Assembly (NCBI RefSeq): GCF_036324505.1
Contig: NC_086370.1
Location: forward strand, 18,936,600 to 19,000,599
Source: Eleginops maclovinus
Lineage: Eukaryota; Chordata; Actinopteri; Perciformes; Eleginopidae
Direction: 5' to 3'
Length of the DNA stretch: 64,000 bases
Shown: piece after piece, positions 1 to 35,936 of the stretch
How positions within the stretch are numbered: position 1 is the stretch's first letter
How the letters are laid out: each line of letters begins with the position of its first letter
Position numbers and translations under genes: made by a program
The notes under the pieces: model-generated
The model's input: the letters and a program-made list of their open reading frames with translations, nothing else
Told to the model about the DNA's origin: nothing
Databases searched by the model: none

Positions 1-3000
1 AGTATACAGTAGGCCTTGGTTAATAGAGCCACAGACGGTTACCTGAAATGACAAATAGCCCGACACAACTGCTGATGCTTGAAGGCCATTCTGGTGTACA
101 GTAAATGATAATCGTTTCCCTGCCAGACATGGAAAAACCCTGAGTACATTCATCATCATTCTACACTAGATGACAGTCCTGGTTAAACACAAGGACATGC
201 AAGTACACTTTCACACAGTTTGAACATACAGACATGCTTGCTCACACATAATGACAATATAAGTTCACATATGGACACCCATGATAGATCATTTACAGTC
301 ATTTTGGAACAAAAAAATGGCTTGAATGTCGTCATAAAGCTCCAAAAAATATTATCAAAATCACTGGCCCCCAAACAAAGCGAGATTAATGCTGCACTGC
401 ATTAAGTGGGCTTTTCACAAAGGAATCTCCCTAATGAGTTTGGTTGTCAGTTAAGTCTTTTTCCTGTCATCAGTGCTTTTAATTAAACACTGAAACACAA
501 AGACACACACACATAGATATTAATCACTTTAGGTTTAAGCTGCTTTTCAATTCAGCCGCCATTAAAAGTGGCACCGCTTGACTGGGTTCGACTTCCGCTC
601 TGGCTGAAAGGAACTGTGCCACTGTGAACTCAGGAGACCTTTTAGTCAAAACAGAACATGTTCTTTGAGTGGCACAGATGAGATTTGAAGTGCAACACAT
701 GCAAGATAGAAGACAAAAGCTGCTCAAACTGTCTTTTTTTTTGTTGTTGTTGCTTTGTGTCAATCAGGGAATACTCGGCAAACCACATGCTTTGAAATTT
801 TGTGACTTGAAGATGTGCATATTTCTTGAAATTCAGCCACCCTGGAGCGAGACTGTCTGCCGGAGCTGTCTGTTCACGGAATAATCGGAGAGGGTGGGTG
901 TGGCAGAGCTCACTGGAAACAACAAGGCCACAGACCTCACTCAATGTCTCCATCTAGTGATGAAAAGAATAGCTTGCCACAGTTAAATAGCTTTCTTCGA
1001 AATGCTGAACAATGTATGCTTTGCTTTGAGAGTATGCAAGCTTTTAAATGCGTACAACTTCTGCATTCTCCTGAAATACACACAGTTACATGTACAATAA
1101 CACACAGAACCCCACCTTTATTGCTTTCTTTAACACCTGGAGATATCAGAAATATTGATACCGTTTTAGAGACACTCAGGATAATGAATTTACTGATTAA
1201 TTAAATGTGTTTGTTTCTTATAACAAATTGATCAATAAAGATATGAATTGTGACAGTAATGGAGATTGTATAGTTTGAGGCACAGGGGTATGTTCTTACA
1301 GTGGTCATCTTTGCTGTGGAAAGATGTTTTAAAAAATCCGATACAAGAATCTCTTACTTCGAAGGAACTTGGAGTAAGGAATGGCAAAAGGCAGATTAAA
1401 TCATACACACAATTGTCCTGTTTTATATAAACTGGTTCCTGCCTGACACATCTGAGGTATACTTGGAAACAACAGACGAAGCATAAGGAAGTACATGAAT
1501 AAAACCGTGGCAGCTGCTTTGGATTTCAAAGACTTTTTGGAAGATACTGAATCTCTTAAGAAAGTGGCTCCAATCTCTTTTGGCTTGCAACCTTTTTTTT
1601 TAAATGAATGTATTTCTATTCTCTAAGTTACAACTAACTTTTAAATGTGATTTACTTTCAATATATCAGTGATTTACAGCTATGTTTTCCATCATCACAA
1701 GTGATTTCCTCCATCCATTACATTTATAGTCTGACTTTTTATTTTTGGCACGTTGCTTGTCGTGATTTAACATTTTGTTTTGATGTAAATTAACCTGAAA
1801 AATGTCTCATTGTATCACAAGAGTGCCACCATGTGTTGAAATGCAATACCACCACAGCATCGTGTAAACAACTGTACCGTATAGTGATACAATCAGATAT
1901 ATTATTGTTATAGGTTGAATAATCTCCCATACCAACTAATATTTGCTTTCCTTCCTACCATGAAACTTAAGGGATGGTGGGATAAGATAAACGAAATACT
2001 CAATATTAGCAAAAATGGTGCTAGAGTGATTAATAATACAGGAAACACTGAAGACTCGCTGGCTTTTAAGTACACGTTAATCCTGAAGAATACCTTCGTA
2101 CTGGAATTAATTCAGTCTGCAATTTATTCCACAGATCAAATGATTCATTACAATTCACCAGAAAGTTGTCCATGCAACAACTTCCTCAGCACACCCATAT
2201 ACTACTATACCACTCTTAAAATACATACACGCACGACAGACTCATCTCAGTGGTCATATATTATTAATATTATTATGCACAAAATATAAAACTAGCATCT
2301 GTCTTTGACATCAATACATAGTGGCTGCAGTGTGACTTCTCTTGCACGACATGTTTGCATGTTTATATACACAAAGTAGATACTATGCACGTGAATAGTC
2401 TCCATTAATGTCTCGTCAGGATATTGCATAATAAATATCACCAGCCTTTTGAGACTTAACAATATCCAGACATGTGTGCTGGCAGAGAAAACACTCAAAC
2501 TCAGATAAGACAGAATAAATAAAACCTGGAGTTTGCATGAAATGACGTCATACAGAAACAAGAGTGTGAAACATGACGTCCTCTTCAAAGGGATACTTTG
2601 CATGTGTTTAATGGGCACCCATATCTGTAAATATGATCACGTAATTTTAAGTCGCATCAAAGACCCTGAGATAGCTGGCTGTGACCCACAATGTACTTTT
2701 AGAGGTGGCTCCTACAGTAACTGTCAGTGAGGCTTTGTTAAAACATCCCAAGCAGGAAAGGTTTGAGCCCTGCAACCTCTATGAAACACTGCCAAAATAA
2801 ATAAATAACCATGATGTAATAAAATAAAACTAGAGTAGTTTTATGGATTTTTAAATCAAGAATTCTGAAATTGTTAGGATGGCCTCTGCACTTCCTCATC
2901 CTCCATTCATGTTTCACTCCTGTTGTCTTTGTAAAGAAAATAAACATCCAAAAGTTGATGGCCTGAAGTTCTCATTGAAATTTGAATGAATAAAGAAGGC

Positions 3001-3670
3001 ATTATCTTTTTTGATTTATTTCCCTATGCTATTTTACCCCTGTCATATATATCATTTATTAGCAGTATTCAGGGTCTAAGATGCTAGTTGTATACCAAAG
3101 CAAATGTGTTAACCTACTTGGCAGTAAACCTGCTACTGATGGTTAGCTGCTTTGAAAGTAGAGTGGCGTTACAGGACAGTGTTTTTTCCCCACAGCTGTA
3201 AGTTGGTACTTCTCTCTGTTACCCCCTGTGGACGGCGAGTTGGATCCCAGCTGATTCCTGTGCTTCAGCATCACTTCTGTTTAAGGAAATAACTCGCCTC
3301 ATATTCCCTTTACTGCACTGTCGTATATTTTCCCCAGGGAAACCCCTCAGATTTAGAGGTGTAACTCGTCTGCCTTGAGCTTTGACGCTCTGCTTCACAC
3401 TATAGCGGCCTTCAGAAAGCTATGACGCAAATGTCTCCCAGCTTGTGCTTCACACCTCTCCATTAATCAGCCTGATATCGGACTCGGTTCAGGTCGAGTC
3501 AGCCTGACAACTGCTTCAGCGAGCATTGACACAGTCTTCAGATTATCTGTACAATTTGTCCATCATTCACTGTCTTACATTTCTTTCTTTTTTGCTTTTC
3601 GCTCCTTTGCTTTGGTTTCTCCTCTTCCTGGTTCTTTTCTCTGTCCTCCTCTGTTTGCTCTCTCACTCTC
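1..3670. other. Intergenic sequence and ubac2 3' flank
   Basis: No gene is supported here. Open frames up to about 124 codons exist on both strands, but they lack splice signals, biased codon use or any family I recognise, and the sequence is AT-rich. The part next to 3,670 must hold the ubac2 3' UTR, because ubac2 is read leftwards and its stop codon is at 3,671-3,673. I could not fix its polyadenylation site; minus-strand AATAAA-like hexamers occur around 3,015 and 3,055. Two CRE-like palindrome cores (TGACGTCA-type) lie near 2,545 and 2,575. Confidence 0.6.
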
Positions 3671-6600
3671 TCAGTGTTGCAAGAGGAAATTGGTTGCCAT
3701 GTTTATGTCGTTGTTTGAAGCTCTGAGGGCCTCCAGGGCATCTGTCCTGGTAAAGCCCATCTCCACCAAAAGTGCAACCTGAGGGGGAAAAGAAGCATCA
3801 GTTAAGACAGAAGCAGCAGCTAAATTACCACCTGGAAATAACACATAAGGGTGCCCTGGCCATAGAGAGGAATAGAGGGACAGAAAATAATTTTTAATGA
3901 AAATTGACTCGGAACAATAAGCAGTCTGTCAGGATTTTAGGACCAAGACAGCCAGAGAAAAATGTAGAACTGGATTGCTCACCCAGGGTTCAGTCTTTAC
4001 TAATGAGTGAAGTGTGATGGTGTACATAAAATCGCCAGTGGCAGTAACTAAATATTGTCGAAGGCATGCATGCACGGAACATTCAGCAGGTCAGACTTTA
4101 AAAATATGCTAGTCAGAATCAGATGAGGAAAAAACGCAGTCGGGGCATCTGTAGAAACGCAGAGATGAACACCCACCTGCTCCTCGGCCACAGGAGAGTT
4201 GTCCAGCAGCGGCGACTGTGTGGATGGTTGTGCCTCAGCCTGGGGGGGGGGCTGCACCGGGGGTCGGTTCGGAACTCTTTGTCTGAGGGAGGGGAACAAC
4301 CTGGTCCACTGTAAGAACCCAGGCTACACACAGACGCAGAATCAAGCACTTAGATAGAGTGAAAAAGCAGCATTTCTCTGAAATCTATAAAAGCAAATTG
4401 GAGCCTTGATAACATAAAAATACAAAATAGGAAGCATTGTGAGGGGGCGCTATATTCATTTAACTTTCAGTCCATTGTGTTGGGGCTCCTGATTCACAAT
4501 GTTGTTCTTTTCTGAACAGGCCCAATGCTGCTACCAGCGTGTGTGTCCATGTACCTGTGGCTGTGGTCTGGTGTTCCTCGTGGACTCGTTATATTGGGCG
4601 AGCAGCAGCTGCTGGTCCAGTATATCCATCCTCTGCTGCCTCTGGATGTCCAGAGTGGCCCCCATCCCCACAGGCGTCTCACTGCTGGGCTGGGAGGCTG
4701 GATGACCACATATGTTAACAACACATTACTAGGCAGACAAATAACATGTCAACCTGTGTAAAATACATGCAAAGCAGGTGTGCAAAGTGTATAAAAACAA
4801 GAGAAACAGAAACTCCATGGAAGGCCCTGCAACATTGGTCATTAGGGTTGCACCAAATGCCTTTCTTTTAGGAGCTTGGAATTATTTGATACAGATTTGT
4901 GTTTATATGATCACTAAAGGTTTTACTCACTTGAAAAGAGTGGCTCTAGAATATACCGCCCAATACAAGACACCCAGGCGGGAACAAAGAGGAGCTTCTG
5001 CACCCACAGAAAATTGGAGTGGTACAGTCCGCCTGAGATCTGTAAGAAAAGAAAAAATACGTTTATAGGATTGAAGTCACAAGCCGAACCTGTATTGACC
5101 GATATGATAATTAATGAAATGACTTGTGAAATGATAGCTGGAATCTAAAGCGAATGACCACAATCTTTATTGTTTTGATTCTGTGGTCCACACAAGTATT
5201 GATCATGCCTTCACCAAACACCCAGATAGATAGAATAGAATCGGAGGATGAAACCCTCTTTATTAGTCACATACATGCACACAGCAGAGCACACACAGTG
5301 AAATTGGTCCTCTGCATTTAACCCATCCTAGTACTAGGAGCAGTGGGCAGCTATTGTGCAGCGCTGGGGAGCAATGGGGAGGGGGGATTGGAGGTGTCTG
5401 GTGCCTTGCTCAAGGGCACCACAGCAGGGCCTAGGAGGTGAACTGGGACCTCTCCAAGTAGCAGTCCACCTTCCATATTTCAAGTCTGTTTGGGGACTTG
5501 AACCGGCGACCCTACGATTCCCAGTCCAAGCCCCTACTGACTGAGCCACTGCTGGACGCAGTACACTTTAAAGACACAGAGTCAATAACAAGAAGAATTT
5601 GGCTACTCACAAGTCCACTGAGTGCAAGGAGCCACATGAAGGGACTGGACGTCAACAGCTGCCCCACAGAAGCAGAGAGGATGACAGACACAATTAAAAT
5701 CAGACAGAATATTCTCAAAAATGATGAATAAATGTGAATTAATATATCACTTACCTGCAAGCCCACTATGTAGACCAGAGACTTGTTGGTGATGTGGATG
5801 TGGCCCAGGACCTGTGTGACTGGCATCCGGGGGATCAGCCGGTAGAAAGGCACGAACAGAGAGAAGACTGGAGCGAGCCTGAGAGGAGAAAGAGAAAAGT
5901 CAAGAGGATGGAAAACCAGGAAAAGAGACACAACAAACATTTTATATACTGTATCCACATTACAAACGTATCATTGTGACAAGATTGTTTTATAAGCAAC
6001 TTCATACAGCTCACAAAAAAAGAGGACATTGGAAATATATATATTAAGCAGTACTAGTTTTTAATCACGCTGTTTTTGAAGAACTGGATCGTATCAATAA
6101 TCTATCAGCATCTAACTACTGTTAACTCAAATATATTGCATGCAGAGGATTAGGAGATAAACACATTGATACTGCCTGAGGCGTATATGGTGACACCTCT
6201 TCATATTTGAATTGCAGAATCTTCATATACATGACAAACAGTTTCAGACATGCAGCACATGCATTAGTACAGTTTAGCATCTATTGTGGTTAGTAAAGTG
6301 ACAAATGTTCTCACAGTCCTGCAGGCAGTTCCTCCACCTCATAGTCAAACAGTAACTGGAAAGCCTGGGCCAGCAGGAAGTCCATCAACGCAGAGAGAAC
6401 CCAAGTACCAAACAGGAAGGACTAGAAGTAAAGTACAAAATAAACGTACTAATGTCACAAACTTCACTCTTGGTATGGTGTTTCTGGGGAGATGTGCAGT
6501 GCCATTTGACCTCCAAACATTCTGTGTATTATGGCATCCAAAGAGTTCAATTTTGAACTCATCTGATCAGACTATATTCTCCCAGTATTTCACAGGCTTG

Positions 6601-9298
6601 TGTAAATGTTGTGCAGCAAACTTTAAGCGAGCTTCAACATGCTTTCTCTTCAGCAATGGAGTCTTGCGTGGTGAGCGTGCGTACAGGCCGTCGCGGTTGA
6701 GTGCATTACTTATTGTTTTCTTTGAAACAATTGTACCGGCTAATTCCAGGTCTTTCTGAAGGTTCTATTCTGAAAATTAGTTTCACTCCTCTGTCAGAAA
6801 TCTTGCGAGGAGCACCTGGTCGTGGCTGGTTTATGATGAAATGATGTTCTTTCCACTTCCACTCCCGGCTCACTGGAACATTCAGAAGTTTAGAAATCCT
6901 TCTGTAACCAACGCCATCAGTATGTTTCGCAACAACAAGGTTGCGAAGGTCTTGACAGAGCTCTTTGCTTTTACCCATCATGAGATCTTTCTTGTGTGAC
7001 ACCTTGGTAATGAGAGACCTTTTTATAGGCCATCAGTTGGGACTGAACCAGCTGATATTAATTTGCACTGACAAGGGGCAGGATTGCTTTCTAATTACTG
7101 ATAGATTTCAGCTTGTGTCTTGGCTTTCCATGCCTTTTTGCACCTCCCTTTCTTCATGTGTTCAATGCTTTTTCCCTGTGTCATTCCATTTTATTACACA
7201 TAACTTAATCTATGGACATCTATGGTTTGATATTTTTTTGCATGTGTGGATTGCATGGATTGTTACCGACATCTGATGAACATGTCATGTAAATAGCACC
7301 TTTGGGAATATATTTACTGAGAAAAACGGTGACGTGTTCAATACTTATTTTACCCGCTGTACATATATACATTATGAGATTGGAAAAGGTTGAGTCTTGT
7401 GCATGTCTTTAAACATTTTACTACAATTTTACAAACAGAGTCATTGTCAAATATTGTTTACACATAAAGTTAGTGAAAATGGCTTCGTGAAATATCAGGA
7501 AGTTGTGTGTGTAAATATGATACACGGGTAAAAGTTACATTGATTCTGATTGATGATCATACTTATAATCTTATTAGAAAAGATCTTAACATTTAGCTTT
7601 TGTTTATGAGAGTAAGTGGAGTGTGAAATGGCAATTCATCACACTAATTCCATCTATTCTAGTTTCATTTAGTTCACATAAGAATATTAGCAACTTTATT
7701 AACTTTGCATGGATCTGTGTGTTAAACTATCACAGATTATTGGTACTTACAGCAAACTTCCTGGTGCCAAACCTCCTCTCAAAGATTCTGAAGTTGTAGA
7801 TGAGCAGGCTGCTGCAGAAGGCGTCCTTCACGTCCAGACAGATCACCCTGCCAAACAACAAACTCCACACCTACAGCGGGAGGGAGAGCCAAGTCATACA
7901 TACTACACATATACACCTTACGTCCAGGGGAAGATGGACACATTGATGCTTTGTGAAATGACGCCTTTCTGAAAAGCACAGCGTATATACATACTGAATT
8001 TCAAATGGTTATCAAACTCTTAACCTGATTATGATTAATGTAGTGATTCTAGTGTAAACAACCCTTCCCACCCTAAACCTGTGCATCTCTTTGTGACTCT
8101 GCCCCGGTATACATACAAAACATACTGTTTTTACAAAGCATACTCAAATAGGCAACCCTTTCACTACTAGGTTTAAGGTATATTTAACAACACAGAGACA
8201 GAAACCCAATCAAAGATCCAGACATTGTAAATAATCATTAGATTCACATGTTTATTTATGGCCTTTTTTTTTAATGCCTGGAAAGTGAGCTACACATTTA
8301 AGATTTCTTATCACATGTATTACACAGGTTAACCTGTCAGATATACATAATTATAGTATACCTTTATTCACCCCACAGAGGAGAAATGCAGATCTATGTA
8401 CAGTAGATAGATATCAACTGTCCTAAATCCATACTAGCCCTTTACTTTCAACAACTTCTGAATACAGTTACGGAAAGTAATCAAATGAGGTTGTCTTTCA
8501 TACATAATCTCTGCGTTTAGGACAATTATGTATAAAGCCTGTAAGTTAAATTACAAATTATATACGCTTGGTTTTGTATAAGTTTCCCCACACCTCCACA
8601 CAGTCGGTAATGTTTGGAACTATGAGGGTAAAGTGCAGTAGATATGAGTTCTGCTTCAAGATATCTACAGTTTTTTTATCTGGAGATACTGGGTAGGGTT
8701 GTTAGTCCCTCACCTTTGTGTGTTACTCTCAGACAGATACAGGAGACGTACCTGGTGCTGCTGTGCGACAGCCTGCAGGTTGTATACGAATAGCTCTTGG
8801 TACTGAGGCAGCAGATTGAGCATCACAGTCAGACAATTGAGAACCAGCAGGAGGCCTTTAGACAGAGGAGCCTTGTCTGTACACAACACATACACAAACA
8901 CAATATTTTGCTTATTATGTTGCAGTAAATTAGACATCAGTTTTGTCAATTGACGAGAGAGAAGTGGCTGATTTGTATACGAGGGCAGGGCAGACACAGT
9001 AGCTGGTTATTTAGCTAAACAGTGGGCTCACCTTTCCATATATTTCTATTATTGTTAACGACGATACCTATGCTAAACAAACTGACTACATACATATGTG
9101 GTTTATCAACCAAACGCAGGTTTCACTGATATATAGCACCAAGAGTAAATGAATGACAGAACAATGCTAATGTCGGTGAGCTAAGCTAGCTGTTGTAACT
9201 GACAGGAGAAGCGATGAGAGGGACGCCACATCACGGCTGTCGTTTACCGCGGTTCCGGGATACTTACACAGCCCCCGAGAGCCGGTGGTGGTAAACAT
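3671..9298 (-). CDS. ubac2: UBAC2: ER rhomboid-like pseudoprotease with C-terminal UBA domain
   Basis: Complete gene of ten coding exons, read right to left: 9298-9268, 8876-8752, 7870-7751, 6421-6315, 5878-5755, 5658-5611, 5039-4931, 4697-4555, 4308-4177, 3778-3671. All junctions are GT-AG and in phase, giving 348 residues (human about 344). The start MFTTTGSRGLYKAPLSK matches the UBAC2 N-terminus. Hydrophobic segments follow to about residue 220 (rhomboid-like fold, no protease activity known). A hydrophilic linker with TLDIQRQQRMD comes next. The last exon encodes a UBA domain (VALLVEMGF from about residue 314) ending NFLLQH. By family, UBAC2 sits in the ER membrane, works with UBXD8/FAF2 and gp78 in ER-associated degradation, and binds ubiquitin through its UBA domain. 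Intron 3 holds a Tc1 fragment and intron 6 a SINE. Identification is confident from several near-identical blocks. Confidence 0.96.
5228..5553 (-). mobile_element. tRNA-derived SINE, copy 1
   Basis: A repeat of about 325 bp that recurs at 16,536-16,869. Read on the minus strand it begins with a tRNA-like head: A box TGGCTCAGTCAG near 5,548 and B box GGTTCAAGTCC near 5,505. A conserved body follows (reverse complement of AACCCATCCTAGTACTAGGA near 5,320). The tail at the left end is a short TCTAT/TCTA-type simple repeat. This arrangement (RNA polymerase III head, body, simple tail) is diagnostic of a SINE. It lies in ubac2 intron 6, in the same orientation as the gene. Copy number and family name need a genome search. 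Confidence 0.82.
6470..7359 (-). mobile_element. Truncated Tc1/mariner element
   Basis: The right terminal repeat is present and ends ...TACCCGCTG followed by TA at 7,360-7,361. The minus strand then reads the N-terminal part of a Tc1 transposase: start-like MGKSKELCQDLRN near 6,980, the helix-turn-helix region VGYRRISKLLNVPVS, and the linker motif RPGAPRKISDRGVK. Further left the reading is broken by frameshifts, jumps to a mid-transposase segment (6,480-6,700) and stops before the DDE C-terminal part. No left terminal repeat is found. It is a dead 5' fragment in ubac2 intron 3, beginning about 45-50 bp from the acceptor of exon 4. Confidence 0.85.
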
Positions 9299-9540
9299 GG
9301 TGTCCAGAAGAGTTAACGAAGTCCCTTATTCCCAAAGCAACACAAATCAACTCTAAAACACCGCAATAAAGTTGGAGAAAGGATCCATGCTGTGTGAGCA
9401 AAAGAGACAGGGTAGAGGGGATCTGCTATAGGAGCCCGAGAAGCCCAAAAAGTGTGAGTTCGCAGTCCGCTGACGTTAAGTGATACTGGCCAGCAGAGGG
9501 CGGTGTCGCTCTGCAGTGAAGACCAGATGAGGATCGACAA
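9299..9540 (-). promoter_or_regulatory. ubac2 5' flank and probable promoter, with CTCF-like site
   Basis: The sequence immediately upstream of the ubac2 start codon is richer in CG dinucleotides than its surroundings, and no TATA box is seen, as expected for a housekeeping gene. At 9,490-9,503 it contains CCAGCAGAGGGCGG, which fits the vertebrate CTCF core consensus at every position I can check. The transcription start is not defined by the sequence alone. Promoter assignment is an inference from position. Confidence 0.45.
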
Positions 9541-11046
9541 AGATTTTTGATAACATCATTTCCAAACGACGATTTTCCAGTAAGGTCTTCATTGCTGAAG
9601 GAACAATAGAGCATTAAGAATATCAATAAGTTATGTATGTGGCCCATTGCTCAATGGCTAAAATAATAATAAAAAAAAACATTTGTATTAAATGTATCTT
9701 ATGATAATTCAAAAACAAAACAAATGACTGTTAAAAAGTTGAAATTGATTTGGGTATGCAGTGATAATAATATATAATGCATGTTCAAAGAAAAGCAACT
9801 CAACAAAAAATGTATGCAAACTCAGAAATGAACCGTACAATAATAAAACTGTAAGTATGTACGGTGCAGACTGCAGATTGGCCAATAACAAAAAATACTT
9901 ATGGCAATATATATAATTATTATAATAAAATGTTTTTCATGTGTGAAAAAATATAAAATCTCTTATCCTGATGAGATCAAATGAACCTGTAAATATATTT
10001 TATGAATGATCATGTGCAGCCACACAGGCAAGGCAGTGACACCAGTATCATCTTCATCTGTAACTTTGTGACCCCAAGGTTAAAAACCAGATCTAACAAC
10101 TGTGGCACACGTGCAGCTGGAACCTGCTCACACGTACGAGATGCTGTAGATCTAATCCTTTTTATGAAGGCATTTTCCTACCCACAATGCCACCCTGATG
10201 TTATCTGATGCACCTCAGACAGGGTTCCCCAGGCTCTGACACACTTGTTTAATAATGTTTGTCATTTAAGATCTATTTTCTCAGTATGTTTATGGGATGT
10301 ATATGCAGAGAAGCAGCAGACAGTGAGTGTTTCATGTCTTGAAGCCATGTGGTTAGCTTGCTGACTGAGAGGTAACTGTTAATTATCCTTGGGGCCCTGA
10401 GCAGGATGTGGCTGCACAAAGTCCAGATTAATGACTTTTTCTTATGGTCCTCTTGGCCTTATACTCACAGTGTCATATCTAGTCAAGGTCCAGACTTCCT
10501 TTGCAGAGGTCCGGCTTTGTCTTATACGTCAGGCTGCCAGATCTCTTCACATCCAGCTCTGTGTGTACCTTCATGCCTGGCTGTGATTGCTGAGCCAATT
10601 GATCCCATGCTTATGTTTGGTCCAAGTACATTTGAAAAGATATGGCGAACAGCTGTCTAATAGTGTTGCATTTCCCCATCATCCACAGATGCATTGTGCG
10701 TGTTAGTTCCCATTGGTTAGTTCCCACCCATTAGCTCTATTTGGCTGCTTGTGGTCAGATGTGACTGCAAAGCAGAGCTCAGGAACAGATTGCTAATTGT
10801 GTTTCAGACCTTCTCTGTCACTGATGTAGGAGTGAGGTCTAAAAAGGTTGCTTTGCCCCTGTTCTCAATCAAAGATAATCAGATTAAACAGTGCAGAGAT
10901 GTGCATGTGTGTATGTGTGTGTGTGTGTGCTTGTGTGTGCTTACCAATAAAGAGACTCCAGATTTGGAGACAGCCTTGACTCCTGCTGTTTGCTTTGTTC
11001 ATTAAGAGGAGATGAGCAGATGGTTTGCTGGTCTGTTGTGCACTAC

Positions 11047-11085
11047 ACACAAGCGGGCACACACACGCGCACGCACACACGTGCG

Positions 11086-11138
<53 letters not shown>
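11047..11138. repeat. (CA)n microsatellite, impure
   Basis: CA repeats with CG interruptions at the left end (GCGCACG, GTGCGCACGC) and a pure run at about 11,090-11,124. CG interruptions inside CA runs favour left-handed (Z) DNA. It lies between ubac2 and the dach1 3' end. Confidence 0.95.
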
Positions 11139-11254
11139 GTGATGCAAATACACATACACACATGCAGGCCCCGTCCTGTCACCTTAGCTTTATCTTCCAT
11201 TTATCTTTTCCATTACACATCTCTCGGCAGGACAATGCTACTCTGTGAATTGTG

Positions 11255-11258
<4 letters not shown>

Positions 11259-11320
<62 letters not shown>
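11259..11320. repeat. (TG)n microsatellite
   Basis: A pure 62-bp TG run. It is opposite in orientation to the CA run 120 bp to its left, so the two could pair as an inverted repeat in a transcript crossing both. Confidence 0.96.
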
Positions 11321-11325
<5 letters not shown>

Positions 11326-13070
11326 AGATAAAAGAGTGAGGAAGAGTAAGGCGGTGTTGAATGAAGTTGCACACCTTTTTAAGACAGCCTCTGAGGTGGT
11401 CATCTGAAAAGCTGATGACTCATTCACACATTCATTTATGTGAATCAGTTCTTTTCACTTGTCAGCCACTCTGTATTCAGGAAGAATTGCTTGTAACTGA
11501 GGCATTGTTTTGGCCCTGCTGTGATAGCTTATCTGCCTGTGTCCAGGAAATAGCACTGCAGATTTATACAAGGTTGCAAATGAGCAAAATGTAGCTTTCT
11601 TCAACGATTTTTTCTGGCACAACCAATAACTACAGAACAATGTGAGATGTCTTACTTACCATCTACTGAGTGTCCTAAAGTAAATTAAGTGCTACACATA
11701 TTTTAAAACAATCAATGTTCAATCCTTTATATATTTGATTTAATATCTATTCATCAGCGGTCGAGGAACTCTTGATGTCATTTTTTACCTCTTCAGGCAC
11801 ACACACTTTGCTTTTACTGACAAAGAACATATCTGGTTCACGTTGTAAAAAAGCTCTCTAATGTGTCTGCAGAAATACTTTTTTACCCAATTCTAAATAA
11901 CAAGTTCAGATATAATAGATTTATTTCACCAGACATTTTTAGGGCTGTATTTCAAACCATGAAAGAAATGCAATTCAGTTCCGTCTACTACAATTATAAA
12001 ATGTAGCCAGCAAAGATTATAAAATAGTAATTCTTTATTTGTATCTTGTGTATTTATTCATTTAAATTTGCCAAAAATGACTTAAATATTACCTGATCAA
12101 AGTTTATCTTTAGAAGTCCCTAAGCCTTTTCTCTCCTGAGAAAGAGACAGATTTAAAATGAGTGCAGCCACAGAGGGAGTGCATCGTCATCATGTTTCAC
12201 TAAAGGACAGCTCACATGTGACCCTGCTCACCACCTTCCTGTCTGTCTGTCGATACTTACGTGTATGTTTTTGGAGATGGCGCAAGAATCAATGTCGCAT
12301 CACTCTCTAAACCCTCACATATGTGTAGACATGCATTCACATGGACCTGCCCCTCCTCCACACATGCAGAACAAATCTCAAGGGGTTACTGTGACACAGA
12401 ATGCAGAAGAGATTGTCATAAAAAAACTACAATATAAATCCACATTTAAGATCGGTGCCATCTATTTCAGAGCAAAATAAGTCCCTTATATAAACAACGT
12501 CATTCAGAGGATTGAAGAAAGAAGCACTGACACAATTTAATAAAAAGGATTTGTATTGTTTGTATTGTCAAACTGCACTACTGCATAACATACACAATAC
12601 AAGTCATTTACTGACTGTACAACATGCCTTTATGTTTTTGTGGTAATAATAATAATAATAACAAAAAGGATGATTATATATATGTACACAACTCTGTTCC
12701 AAGTTATATTCATCACTTGTGTCCAGATAAACAGCACTGACAAAAGAAACAACAATGGTCATTTTCATCTAGGATCTAAAAACCTTGATTGAAAGAAACA
12801 CAGTCAAACACATCATCAGAATAAAGTACTGTTCCCACTACGGCGGAGATTCGCTGATAAATGCAATAAATTAAACAAGTGAACAATAGAAAAGTTCAAA
12901 TGTCACCCTTTGAAATGTAAGGGAGTCCTTGTGAGGAGGCCAGATGTGTTTCTCAGATGCCACGACGATACGCGACTGAGCATGCCTGTCGATTGTATTT
13001 CTCTTAAATGAGGAATCTTCATCGCTCTATTCTTCCATTCATCTGTTCATTCATCCGCCCATCCTCATCT

Positions 13071-35936
<22,866 letters not shown>

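Larger units (their letters stand above)
9541..13070. other. Interval between ubac2 promoter and dach1 stop codon
   Basis: No additional gene is supported. The interval holds AT-rich sequence (9,650-10,000), CA/TG tracts (10,899-11,320) and the dach1 3' UTR at its right end. A minus-strand AATAAA hexamer about 1 kb downstream of the dach1 stop (near 12,031-12,036, read as TTTATT on the plus strand) is a candidate polyadenylation signal. The frames at 10,002-11,005 and 12,265-12,480 show no family resemblance and look like chance. Confidence 0.5.

Noticed and set aside
944..1204. 86-codon open frame on the plus strand
   Set aside because: No family resemblance, no neighbouring exons and ordinary AT-rich composition.
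1915..2289. 124-codon open frame in the left intergenic region
   Set aside because: AT-rich, no recognisable domain, no splice context and no ATG start of its own. An open run this long is expected by chance in this much sequence.
5480..5553. Possible tRNA gene (A and B boxes present)
   Set aside because: The same head occurs at 16,800-16,869 fused to a conserved body and simple-repeat tail, and the stems do not close as a mature tRNA. It is a SINE head.
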